NCBI GenBank assembly: GCA_013397865.1
Contig: VZTI01003658.1
Coordinates: forward strand, 124,001-188,000
Reading direction: 5' to 3'
Length of the DNA: 64,000 nucleotides
Source of the DNA: Struthidea cinerea
Taxonomy: Eukaryota > Chordata > Aves > Passeriformes > Corcoracidae
Numbering within the stretch: position 1 is the first letter of the stretch; every line of letters begins with the position of its first letter. The notes under the pieces are model-generated. The model saw only the letters and a list, made by a program, of their open reading frames with translations, ran no database searches and was not told the origin of the DNA. Shown here piece by piece: positions 23,425 to 35,232 of this stretch. The translations under genes were made by a program, and so were the position numbers.

Positions 23425-24520
23425 TTAAACCTGTCTTACAGATAAAACTTGACACAATTCACTGCAGACAGGAAACCCTGGAGGGTGCGGTCTGCTGTGT
23501 AGAGGAGAGGCCCAGGGCTTTGAGTATCTCACTTCCATCCCTGCCACTGGCACTGACTCACTGGCTGCTGGGGGTGAGTCACCTCCTGGCTCCACATCTC
23601 CTGGGGACGTGGTGGCACACCTGGTGTGACAGCTCTGCTCTTCAGGACAGCCAGTGCCAGGCACATGATTTGGGGGCTGTCGAAGCTGATGGGCGGTGTC
23701 TGTTGTGTTTCACGAGTTCTGCTGTTCATTCCTGCAAATTGCACTCAGAGTCAGAGATCAAAGGCCCAGTGTCACAAGAAGCTATGCTGGATTTGTAAAT
23801 TGAGTTTTCAGTATGTTCGTAGATTGCATGTGAGGGTGGCAGAGGAGTGGGAGCACTGCTGCCTTCAGTGTAGCATCAAGCATGCCTTGTCATGTATGAG
23901 CCACCCTGACGTACCATGACTTTGCTCCAGGAGGACTTCAGGTTCTGCTGTTCTGTCTCTGCTCTTGCATCAATGCATGTGGTCACAGCGGAGGTACCAA
24001 GGCTGATCTCATGTCAGGAAGGGAGCCTTGGGCCCTTTGTCCCACCTCAGGCAGGGCTGCTCTTGACTCATTCAGCTCTAGACCATGTGTTCCTTGTCCC
24101 AGCCCTCTTCCTCGTGCCAGCCCTTGTGTTTGGCAAGCATCTGCTCAGTGACCTGATGCAACTAATGATGAATTTGAGGCAAGGGTGCAGTGCTTGGCCA
24201 GGGTGGCAATGCAGCTGCGTCACACTCCTCAGAGCCATGAGGTGGTGGTTTTTTCCAGCTTTGCAATTCCTCAGTCCCGCAGCAGAATCCACTCTGAACA
24301 CCATAAGAAAAGCACAAAGAAGTGTCTCAAGAGCACGTAAGATGAATGAAGAGGCACCTACACAAGTTGTTAGAAGGTCAGAAGTTCATGTTTAAACAAT
24401 CCTTAACTGTAACACTTCATCAGTCTTCAAAACTGAAATGCTGACCTTCACCTGTCCTCAATTCTCACTTTGAGCACCAAAACAGCACTTGGCTCCTTTC
24501 TTCTGACCAAAAAAATCTTG

Positions 24521-25200
24521 AATTCATAGACTCAATCATAGAATGGTTTAGGCTGGAAGAGACCTTAGGCCTCATCTAGTTCCAACCCCCCTGCCACGGT
24601 CAGGGACAGTTTTCACTAGACCAGGTTGGTCAAAGCCCCATCCAACCTGGCCTTCAACACTGCCAGGGATGGGGCATCCAAAACCTCTCTGGGCAACCTC
24701 TTCCAGTGTCTAACCACCCTCACAGTAAAGACTTTCTTCCTAATAGCTCATCTAAATCTCTCCTCTTTCAGTTTTAAACCATTCCCCCTTGTCCTACCAC
24801 TATACATCCTCGTAAAAAGTCCCTCTCCAGCTCTCTTCCAGGCCCCCTTTCCAGACACCTAGGTACTAGACGGTGTCTCCAGAGCCTTCTTTTCTCCAGG
24901 CTGAACAACCCCAGCTGTCTGAGCCTGTCTTCATAGGAGAGGTGCTCTCCGAGGAGCCCTCTGATCATCTTTGTGGGCCTCCTCTGGATTTGCTCTAAGA
25001 GGTCCATGCCTTTCTCATGTTGAGGGCCCCAGAGCTGGATGCAGTGTTCCAGGTGGGGTCTCAGGAGAGCAGAGCAGAGGGGCAGAATTCCCTCCCTCTC
25101 CCTGCTGGCCACGCTGCTTTGGATGCAGCCCAGGGCACCGTTGGCTTTCTGGGCTGCGTGTGCACACTGCTGGAGCTTCTTGTCCATGAGTTCCTTCCCG
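24521..25200 (-). mobile_element. CR1 LINE, 5'-truncated and degenerate
   Basis: Chicken-repeat-1 non-LTR retrotransposon, minus orientation. The 3' end shows the hallmark ATTCTATGATT (complement of 24533-24543), and the rest is the conserved CR1 3' region. On the minus strand the end of the reverse-transcriptase ORF is recognisable (AAQKANGALGCI, LRPHLEHCIQLWGPQ, QRRPTKMIRGL, LGLFSLEKRRL). It then shifts frame, and the last part (KKVFTVRVVRHW, RLPREVLDAPS, ARLDGALTNLV) is in another frame after an in-frame TGA. Only the terminal portion of ORF2 and the 3' UTR remain; the 5' breakpoint is near 25200. The copy cannot move by itself. Its presence supports an avian (or other sauropsid) source. 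Confidence 0.95.
24774..25187 (-). pseudogene. CR1 ORF2 C-terminal fragment (dead)
   Basis: This open frame begins at an internal Met (MDKKLQQCAHAAQKANGALG) and covers the thumb-like region after the reverse-transcriptase catalytic domain. The catalytic YxDD motif is absent because the element is 5'-truncated. After FSLEKRRL the frame departs from the CR1 consensus, showing a frameshift. It produces no functional protein. Confidence 0.85.
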
Positions 25201-28200
25201 CACAGCTTAAACCATGGAAATCAGGACTCCTTACCCTAGTGCAACCTACAGCAGCCTACATCCAAATCTGCTTGTGAAGCTGGGTGAAATAAACGATGGG
25301 ATCAGTACTGGAAAAGTAAACACACAAGTTCTGATATGCTATGGGTGGGTTCCCAAGTACATTCAGGAGGCTGGACTGAAGCATGGATTAACACAACTCA
25401 GGTGGGTCTGTGCAATGAGTACTCTCAGGAGCAGAAAACCACACACACAGAGAACGCGTTGCCCTGGCACACAGGGTCCCCAGGGAGTGGAGTTTATCAA
25501 GGTTTATAAAGAGATTCAACATTCACATATATGGGACCCTAAGAAAAACTGCGTATTTTGCCCATGAGCTAATCCATGAACCACCTGGGTTTGTAAAGCT
25601 GTCACGGAATACACGAGCTAGAACAGTTTTCCCGTTTGACTCAACACTTAAATAATGACCCAAAAAGGTCAACCTGGGCAATGCTGCAGCACAAGGGTAA
25701 AATGTGCCTGTGAGAAATGTCTTCCTCAGAGATTGTATCAGAACCAGCCCAGTTGTGCTGCTGATTTTGGAAATTTCAAAATGTAGAGTAGGTTTTACCT
25801 TTGTGAGACAGAAAATTTTGCTGGGGTTCATTTTATTCGGTTTTGTAGCATTTTTAATTATTACAAAGAATCATCTCACCTTCTGCACCAAGATATCACC
25901 TTCTCCTGTTCCCCAGCAAGGTTGGGTGGAGAAGTCTGAAGAGACAGCGACGGAGATTCCCTTTCCTGTGCAGGCTGTACCACAGAGAGCTAGAACAGGT
26001 GTCTACCAACATTTTTTACCCAAATGGTTCAGAGCTCTCTGGTCTCTCCTAATTTATTTTCAAACCTATGTCTGCCTGTATTTATATCAGGTTCTAAAAA
26101 TACACAGCACCATTAACATTTTGAATTTTAATTAACTGCTGAATATCTAAAAAGATAAGCTGGAACGGGAAGCCCCTCTGTGAGCAGAAGTACAATCTAG
26201 TTAAATGAGTGAAATTTATCAGAAAAAATGAGTAATGAGCAGTGAGAAAGCCTGTCTCATTTTGCTAATTTTACTTTATAAATTATCTGATTTGACATTC
26301 TGTGCTAAAAATCTGCTTATGAACCAAGAAAAGTGAGGCATGTGCTCCACTTGGTCGAAGCAGAATCTGTGGCTGCAAAAATTTTGCTGCGTTAGTACTG
26401 CAGCATGAAACCTTGTGCCACCAAAACGAAGCCTCTCGTGCTTGTTTCCAGATCACCGTGTATTTAGAAATAACTGGGTACACCGGGCTTCAGGTTTGAG
26501 TCTATGCTGAGCCCCCTGGTTATCTGCAGTCACATCAGAACTGCAGCTATTTCACCACACAGGTGTCATCAAAGCACGGAAGCATGCAGCAAAGCTCTCC
26601 TTTCCCCTATCTGCACCTCATTTCAGGAATAAAGGAAAAGATAATTCTTAATCCTTAACTTGTATTTAATGCATTTTTCATGAGCTATATTGAGACTATC
26701 AGCCCATTTTATTTGTGCACTTTTGCCTGGGAATGGCAATGAACTTTTAATATTAAAAGTTTTTTTCCAGAAGAAAGAGGTGAAAGGCTGCCAGAATAGG
26801 CTATAAAACTAAGCATGTGTTAATAGCATCTGTTACAAATAAGGCTGGATTCCACTTTCCATTGTCTTACTCCTTTTTCCTCAAGTTGTTTAAATTTTCC
26901 AATTCAAAAGGAATTTGGCTGAAGATTTCCCTTACTTGGTCTTGAGCTCAAGGAGGGCTGCTTGCAGAAGAGTCCTACAAAACCTATTACAAGCCTTTAA
27001 ACAGTGGGGGTATGAGAAGAAAGGAATACAGTTGTCTTCTGGGATGTTCAGACTAGAAGCAATTAGGTACAACAAAGAAGCCCACCCAGTCCCCCCATTT
27101 GTTCCCCAAAAAATCCCACAGCAGATCTGTCGGTGCTGCGGCTCCAAAAGCTGTTCTGTGCAGTGATGAATGTTGCAAACTGTGGCATTTAAGTTACTCA
27201 CCAAGGCACATTATTGTAATGGACTTCACGGTTGCACTGGTGATTCTCCAAAGGAAAGCCCCCTTGGGTTGTCATGTAATACTGAAAGGAGTATATAATT
27301 TACATGGTAAACACCTTGTTCTGAAATAAATATACCATTTTGGATATGCTCTCCTAATACCTTCATTAAAGACAAGGTTTAGATCTCTGTGGCTCAAAAC
27401 AGCACAGGAGAAATGGAGCTGAATTGCACATACCTCCTCTTTAACCCTTGGCAGTACTACATAAAACCAGAACTTAAAAAAGGTGAAGACAGAAACAGCT
27501 ATCGTGTTCCCTTATGAAACTGTGTTCCCTGTTACTCCCAGTTTTGCCTTTCATTTCATGCCAAAAAAACTCTAGTAAGCGATGCTAAGTCAGAAAACAG
27601 CCTGTCAACCACATGAAGCCAAAATACTCTTAACACATAACATAGCTTGTGCAAAATTATTTTTGCCTATAAATAACCATCTAGCTCCCTTCTTTCTGGC
27701 CGTCTTTAAGAATGTCGAAAGAAGCAAAGTGTCCTGTGTTAGCACTGCAGAAGCATTCCTAACTACAGCCAACCTCATGTGTGCACACTTCGTACTAATG
27801 TTTGACACAGAACAGGAGAACTGCTAATGAGGACATGGCAGGTAAATTGAACCATGTCTTTATCACTATATGGACAGACCAGAATGTAACTAGGCATATT
27901 TTTATCCTTGAACGGTAAACACACCAAATTCCCTCCTAAAAAAATCTTTTAAAGGAATTTACAAGTTACAATTATTTTTATCTTCAGATGAGGGTAGTCA
28001 CCCAGAACTCCCCTAGTTACACAGCTAGACCAGAAATGCCAGAAGTCCAAAGTCGTATTTGAAGTCTGTCATTATCTTTAACAAATTCCCAAATATTTCA
28101 ATCTATCTGGAAGCATGACTAATTCAAATCATATTTGCATCTTACTAGTTAAATAATGCATGTGCTGTGGCTTGTTTTGACAGTAGTCAGAGTCTATTAC

Positions 28201-30660
28201 TAACTCCTGACTGACACTAAAATTTTAAGCGCCATGCAGGAACTACAGTTCCTAAAAACCAGAAACAGATTGCAGATACTATATATCCTCAGGGGTCTCT
28301 CCTATCCCTGGATAAGATGCACCTGATCAATCAGATCCACAGAGCCAAAACTTTACAAGGTTAAAGATCCAGATGTGAATTCTGAATCTCAGGCTTCTCC
28401 AGGGGCACTGCATTCAATTTTCAGTTTCAATGTGTTCTGATGAGGTTAAAGATCTTTTCCTTCTAATTTTTATAGACGTTACAGAATGAAAAGAGCAAAA
28501 TAGCCATTAAGTTTATAGTGTGGAAAACATGTAAACCCCCTCAATTCTAGTGAGTCCAGAAATCTGCTTGGATACAAAGATCAGTATTTGCACCCATTGA
28601 TACAATCAATATTGTACTATTTAATATCCTCAGGAAAAACACAGCTAAGAGTATTTTAGCTGGACATATCCAAAGCTGTTGCCTGGAGTTGACTTAAACA
28701 TGGTCCGGCAGTAGGTTTGGAAGTATAAATCCCCTGTGCAGGACTATCTCTGATGACCGTGGTAACCATGGCAAAAGATTCTTGAAGCTTCCTTCTTCAT
28801 GAGGCCAAAACTGTATCTAGGAAACTGCAATCTTCTACCTTCCCTTAGACTGGAAACAGAAAATGTCTATCAGTACCTTCAACATTAAGAAGGAGTTGAA
28901 TTTCAGTACATTCAGTGTTAAAAAGAAGTTGAGTTTGTGAACATTTTTACGATAAATTACCTAGGGCATTGCTTAGGTAAGTATTAGACTTTTGCAGATG
29001 AGGGATTTTGTCATTTAGTAGGCTCAGCGAAGAGCTCCATGAAATTCTTCTATCATGATTTTTAAAAAATATTGCCATTACACCTGCCTTTATATCAACA
29101 ATCAAGACTTACTCTCTTTTTTTTTTTCCTGAACATACATAAGAGCATTTTTAACTGAAGTAGAATCAGAATAAGCAATAATTGTTTTCCTTTTTTCCCC
29201 AGCCCTACGTTCTGTACAGTGTTACACCAGTTTTTACAGGCCTGTTTTATCTGCATCAGACTACTTACCAATAGAGCAGGGAAACATGCTGTTGCTTCAG
29301 AAACGTTTCCTTGGTTCTGAGTGGCAAAAGGCTGCCTGTGTAGAAAACAAAACAAAACAAAAATCTCACCCTCACCATAAAGTACACTCTCTTCAGGGAG
29401 ATGCAATAGCTTTGGCAAAGGTTGAGAGACTGGACCTGTTTTACAGGGCCAACAGTCACACGTTATTGAGCAGCCACAAGCCCCCTGCAAAGCACAACTG
29501 CTTCTTATTTCCTTCTCTGTTGCCATACAATGAAATTAAACAGGTCGGAGTCCTGGGAAGATGCAAGGGGTTTTAGCACACAGAATACAACCTGCCTGAT
29601 CCTCAGTCATCTCATGTCTATTCTTATCCTTAAAATACAGCACAGTCATGAAAAGTAGCAGGACTGTGGTTCTTTCTATATTACTAAAACAAATGGCTTT
29701 TAAAAAGCTATAGGAAGATGTTTAACTTGGACAATGACACACTATGAGCACATTTCATAAATTATTTCTAAAGAATGTCAATTAAAAAAACATTCTGTGA
29801 GTGAGAACAGGATTTCTTCATTCTTTCACACTACTTATTTGAGCTATTCCATTAAGTTAACCCCCAGATATGTAATGATTTTTCCCTATTTTATCCCATC
29901 ACTTTTATGGGGGATTAAAATATTTTTTCCTGTGTTGTTCCCTAATTACACTGATGCAGCACTTGTTTTTTTATTTCCTCTTTGCCTACCTCTTGAACCA
30001 CTCATGACTATTCAAAATACACATCAAAATACAGTAATAGAAGAATGCCTCATCATCTCCAGAGGCTGAATATCTCAACACAGTGCATTATGGTTGAATT
30101 TTTTGTATTATGGTATTATGGTAAAATTTTTACCTACTTTTAGTAAGATACATTTTACAGCCTTATTACTTCCTAGATTTCTCCCTTATATGAGAAATAA
30201 AGCTCTCTAGGTTTTTATTTCAATGACAATTTTTTTCCAGTTTGTAACTGTTCTGGATTTTTCTAGAGGTTCAAAGTTCACGTAATAATTCATTTTATTT
30301 TCCCTTGTACTGTTTTCAGCATTTACCTTGCTTTAAATGTCAGAGCCTTTCACTTCTGTTACTTTGATTTCCTTGCTGCATCTCTTCTCTGCAAGCCATA
30401 ACTGATGGTGTATTCTGGTGTGGTCTCCCCATCCTTTCCCACTTTCAAGAACACTTTTTAAACCTAATTGTACCTTCTAACAGTTTTTTATTGCAAAACC
30501 CACACTGACCACTTCTTGTTTTTTGTAATCTTCTTCTCAGAGGAACTGCAGCCTGCTGTACATTGGCTATGAAGCCTCAGCAGTCCCAACTCCCCTTCCA
30601 CGCAAAGGGATTCCAAAACCTCCTGTTGCAGCATGATGCTCACTGACTTCCTTAACCCAC
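25201..30660. other. Intergenic, AT-rich, no gene seen
   Basis: This lies between the CR1 copy and the probable EXOC2 3' end. GC content drops visibly here compared with 0-25 kb. I see no conserved exon, structured RNA or transposon. An old 33-bp tandem duplication is at 28871-28936, and (AAAAC)n occurs at about 29344-29364. Confidence 0.5.
28871..28936. repeat. Diverged 33-bp tandem duplication
   Basis: Two adjacent 33-bp units (28871-28903 and 28904-28936), both starting CAGTAC and ending in a GTTGA(A/G)TTT motif. They match at about 26 of 33 positions, mostly differing by transitions, so this is an old duplication. Confidence 0.7.
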
Positions 30661-30668
30661 AAAGTGGA

Positions 30669-30674
30669 TTTATT
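30669..30674 (-). terminator. EXOC2: Candidate EXOC2 poly(A) signal
   Basis: AATAAA on the minus strand, with a GU-rich element immediately downstream. Hexamers at complement 31408-31413 and 31065-31070 are alternatives with poorer downstream context. Confidence 0.35.
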
Positions 30675-32048
30675 CAAATGCACTGCTCTGACTTGACTGT
30701 GAACATTTATGCATATCAGATGGAATTCAAGGAATATTTTGATCGATTCCACATTATTCTCACTGCCGTCAGTGAGATGTTCTGAAGTGTAAGTTACTTC
30801 AGAGAAGCAACCACACAGAGGGCTGACTTCAGGTTTTAAAGACAAGCAACAAGCTGTTGTAACAGAAGATGAGTAAGAGAATGATCTTACAATAAAGAGA
30901 TGTCTGAATGTGTGTTAATCCAGTACAGACAACAGAATAGGTTTTCAATGCTTAGAGCATGTCTGATACGAATACAGAAATTGTAGACTGGCAAAATTCA
31001 AAGAAATCACATTTTTTGGAAAGTGAGGCATTCAAGAAGAGCTTATGAACATATTTCTTAATATTTTATTATTCTGAAGTGAAATCTTTTACAGAACTGG
31101 ATGACTATTTCAGTTAATATCAGCAGTTCGGACCATGACCACCTTAGAATGGACAACACTTAAAACAACATCGCTCCAGGTGCTTAATTATAATAACATA
31201 TATTTGAAGTCTCACACTTCCATTCAACATGCTGCTAATACTTACACAGAACTTTTTAACAAGTGACTACATGTGCATCAAACTTTCTCCAAAATTACAT
31301 ATTATAGTAATTGTACGCTGTATTTTTAAAGCACATAATTGAACTGGCAAAAGAAAAGAGCTAACATTAAAAAATTGTTTGAAAACTACGCACTATTCCT
31401 GAAATGATTTATTCAAAATGACTTTAATTACAGAAAGAATATATTATTACTGCATTATTTAATTCCCAGCCATGATACCAGTTATAAAATTAAACTGATT
31501 TGTTACCCCCCAAAACAATGGCAGCAAAACTGTTCTTCTCTCCCGAATCCCTATTTCCCATATACAAATCCAGTAACTAGTGGTGAACAGAGGAAAAGAG
31601 GACTGACTAACAAGAGGAAGGCAGTGGTGGTAACAGCAAGAAAAAACAAGAAGAGTAAGAAGGAAGAAGCAAAACAAATGACATATTGTGCTCCTCCTTA
31701 CTACGAGAGAAGCTATTAACTATTCTACTCCTTAACACCAAAGAATATTTTACTTGGACATTTTTTCTACTAATCTTATAAACTGTGAGTGCTTTTCTGT
31801 TAATTGCCAGTGAAAGTAGATCTTATTTCAGATGTGAAGGTTACCATCAATATTCCAATAGAAGGGAGAAATATGAGAGGCAGCAACATGTTTAATTAAA
31901 AATAAGCAAGAAAATAAAAGCCCCCAAGAAATCAGACTTACAAACACTGAAACTGTAGATGAGAACAGAAAAAAAAAAAAAAAAAGCTATCATTTTTAAA
32001 TGCGAAAGAAGCAGCGTACTTAATATGGTATCTGGACAGTTATTAGCC

Positions 32049-32063
32049 AGCCCTAGGGGGCAA
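32049..32063 (+). promoter_or_regulatory. Weak CTCF-like core motif
   Basis: AGCCCTAGGGGGCAA matches the CTCF core on its right half (C-YAGRKGGC), but the left CCA half is poor. It lies in the EXOC2 3' UTR or just beyond it, between two convergent genes. This is motif evidence only. Confidence 0.2.
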
Positions 32064-32523
32064 TGCTTATTACATACTTCTCAATAGTTTATAGAATTTA
32101 AGTCTTCCAGTCACTTCAGTATTACTCTACATCTAGAAATTAAGACTGATACACTGAACAACATGAGTAATACTCAAATTTAAGGTGACATTTGCTAAAA
32201 ATACATTTCAATGTATTTTTAACAAGCGAAACCGAGACTGCAGAACAACGATGAACATTTCTTCATGAACAAGTGTATGTAAACAAAATTGACTTAATTC
32301 CCTCCACAAAGTGAAATACAGTAGACAGAAGACTATTTTATCGAAGTACATAAGAACAGAAGTCTCACTCAGCAGGACATCCCATAACATTACTGAAAAA
32401 GTTGCATCTCAATTTCTCTTCCAGTGGAATTCCTTTTGTTTTCTTTAGAGTGTTCAGAGGAATTGAAGTAGTCCAGAAAAAATGTACAATGATTAAGCAC
32501 ATTTGTCTGCATTGTGCTGTTGT

Positions 32524-32617
32524 CTATGTTTTCATCATGGCTGATGAAGAAGCTTGAAAACAGGTCAGCTGCAAGTGCATGCTGCTTTTAAATTTGTTTA
32601 GCAACTCTTCTAGTAAC
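32524..32617 (-). CDS. EXOC2: EXOC2 (Sec5) terminal coding exon with stop
   Basis: This is the final coding exon of exocyst complex component 2, a subunit of the octameric complex that tethers secretory vesicles to the plasma membrane and is an effector of RalA/RalB. Read on the minus strand after a CCTTTGCAG acceptor, one base completes a Lys codon. Then 30 codons begin LLEELLNKFKSSMHLQLTCF and end QASSSAMMKT, followed by a TAG stop at complement 32524-32526. The human C-terminus is nearly identical, with the same length and only two or three changes near the end (QAASSTMMKT). The frame joins exactly to the exon at 34570-34629. No damage is seen. Confidence 0.97.
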
Positions 32618-34569
32618 CTGCAAAGGGAAAATAGTTACAACTTTAGGAGATCCTGAAAAGGGAACAATTAGTGTGAGTTTTGACTATTCTGTTGGGGACT
32701 TCAGGTACACGGCTTTTCTTGTGCAGCTGAACTGCAAATTTCAGTTCTCAGCCTTGTCTTTGGAAGTTATTTTGTAGTTGTTTTGTATTTTGTTAAGATT
32801 TCTCTTAAGTATCATGACTGAAAGATCAGAGATAGTATGACTGTTCTAGGAGAAACATTAATTCACCCCAATCACGTGGTTTTGTCCCTAACAGATAAAC
32901 TGTGTTTGAGTTCATTTGGGGGCATAAAAATGGTTAATTTAGATCTACTGAGCTGTCAAGAAGGTACCTGGTGCAGTGGATAATATTTATTATAATCCAC
33001 AAATAACAGGTGTAGGAGCAATGGTGTTGGTGGGCCTGTCGTAGAAAATACTTACTGTAACAGCAGGGATGCATTAAGTTATTTTACAGTCTTGGTTGGG
33101 TGTTTTATTTTCTCCTTTTTCTACGGAATAATGTGTCTCTGAACTTTCTGCCCTATTTCAAAAACAAGCCATATAGGGCAGACATGTATCACCTGAACTC
33201 TTTGACATGCTGCACTACTGAACAGCCAGCAACAGAAAAAAAAATTACACTGTGCGGTAAAAAAACCCCAAACTAGCCCAAGAATAACAACTTAAACCAA
33301 AAAATCAGTATCTGCTTCCTCAGCGGGTCCTCTGGAAGATGACCATGTCCACATTCATCACTTAGCATTGTAGCAGTGATTGTGAATGAACACACATAAA
33401 CAGCTCTTGGAGCACAAATGTGTTATTTTACACAAATACAGGTAGGTTGCAAGGAGCTGCCTGGAACAATGACAATTGTCCTATTGTGACCTAGGAAACA
33501 GAACAAGTTCTGCACTGTCTGGGGCTCAAAACTCTGACGCAGATGTAATAATGATGCGGTTCTTGATTCTCATCTGTCTCATGAAGCTCAGACGCTTGTG
33601 ACTAAGTGAAAAAAAGAATTTCTACAGGTGTTTTGGAAAATTTGATTAAAAAGATCTCTCCTTACTCAAAACTGATGTCTAACTTTAATAAAGCACAAGA
33701 GCTAAGTAAGATGAGGAGGCATCTTGAGACTTGTGACTAGTGAAGAGTAGGTCTGATTAAACAGACAGAGGACATCTGGAACAAGGCACAGCCCACAGAC
33801 CATGAGCTGCACAAACAGTCTCTTCATGTGTCTACAAAACATTCTAAATTCTGACTGCTAAGTGCAAACTGATTTGATGCAGGAAAGTACAATGAAACCA
33901 GTATCTAGCTCAAACCATTTATACTTACGCTACTCTGCTCATTACAAATCTGTCCTAGTTTTACCATACTACTTTTTATTAAGCTGTGCTTGTAAAATAG
34001 ACTATCAAATACTAGGCTGGATGCAGCAATGCAACCTGTTTGTCAAAGGTTGTTATGGTGGAAAAGGAAGAACCCAAAACTCCTCCTCTTGGTGTTAAGA
34101 AAGAGCCAAAGACATTCCTTATTTGTTTTTAAAACAAAACACGCCATTTTTGTGAGTTCTCCATATATCAGCTTGCAAAAGCCTGAACTTTGTTCTCGGC
34201 CATTTTCTTTATTGCTGCTAAATTCAGTAATACAATACAATGGACCTCACAGAAACCTTAAGATTAACCAGGAAGGCTAAAATAGACTGATACTACAAGA
34301 CAAATACAAAGCTACACTGAACTGATAAGACTAGGACGGGCAAGTAGGATATGTCACAAAGCCATTGGCTCTTCTGGGTAATTTAATAGGCCATGAACAA
34401 GGCAAGGACTGAGCCTATTCTTGACTCTGTCGAAAGAAGCTTCTGCTCTGGAATTTGGAAGGGTCAAATACAGTGAAAGTTAACCCTCCTATAACAAAGT
34501 TTTCTTACAAATGTAAAAAGCAATGGCTCCAAAGACCATAAAGGAAACAAAAAGGTGCATTGCACTCAC

Positions 34570-34629
34570 TTTCTGTCAGTTCCACTTGAGAGCTGAGGTA
34601 AGGCTTCCAAAGCTTGCTTAAAGCTTGAC
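34570..34629 (-). CDS. EXOC2: EXOC2 coding exon (second from last)
   Basis: A 60-nt exon on the minus strand, with acceptor TTCCTTGCAG and donor GTGAGT. One base completes Lys, followed by SSFKQALEALPQLSSGTDR and two bases of the next Lys. Human has the same segment with ADK for TDR. The flanking introns are 1,952 and 1,810 bp. Splice phases match both neighbouring exons, which strongly supports the call despite the short length. Confidence 0.96.
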
Positions 34630-35082
34630 CTGCAAGGAAAACAAAAATACTCATATTCTGCTAGTAAGACTCAGCATTTACAGTTTCCCTCTATAAATTC
34701 TACAGAGAGATGCTGTATTTTATCCATTCCTTTTTTCAATAAATTGACAAAATATTTACCTGAGAGACCTGACATTCATGTGCAAATTGAACATGAAATA
34801 GTCACGGGGTCAAGCAGGTATCTTGACATTCCTAATGCGATGTACATCATACATCAACAGGAAATGTTAAAACAGCAGCTGATTTAAGACTGTGCTTGAC
34901 ATCCTGGACTGTTCAAGAATTAACAGGCAGTGGCCAGCCTGCCTTCTGCCTCAAGTGACCATCAGTGTATGAAGAACAGATTAAAACACTGATTTTCTGT
35001 GCTTAGTGGGGCCACTGCATTCTGCCTTACAGAAAGGTGCCTACTGAGAATTAAAGCAGGTTTGCATTGAGGTAACACAGAG

Positions 35083-35232
35083 TCATAGAATAATTTACGT
35101 TGGAAGGGACTTTAGGTCCACCCTGATCTCCCAGTAGGGCCGATTTCAAGGTTAGAGGAGGTTTCTTTGGACCATTATCCAGTCAAGTTTTGAGTAACTC
35201 CAAAGATGGGGTGTTCCCACCCCACTCCGGGC
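35083..35232 (-). mobile_element. Short CR1 LINE 3'-end fragment
   Basis: The plus strand contains CATAGAATAATTTACGTTGG followed by AAGGGACTTTAGGTCCACC and, further on, GATGGGGTGTTCCCACCCC. This is the familiar reverse complement of a CR1 3' region. Only about 150 bp remain and it is more diverged than the copy at 24.5 kb. It lies in an EXOC2 intron in the same orientation as the gene. Its boundaries are approximate. Confidence 0.8.

Larger units (their letters stand above)
30669..32523 (-). other. EXOC2: EXOC2 3' UTR (downstream limit uncertain)
   Basis: This is sequence following the EXOC2 stop on the minus strand. AATAAA hexamers on that strand occur at complement 31408-31413, 31065-31070 and 30669-30674. 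The last is followed by a GU-rich stretch (CTTTGTGGGTTAAGG) and would give a UTR of about 1.85 kb; the first would give about 1.1 kb. The choice is inferred and needs 3'-end transcript data. Confidence 0.35.
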
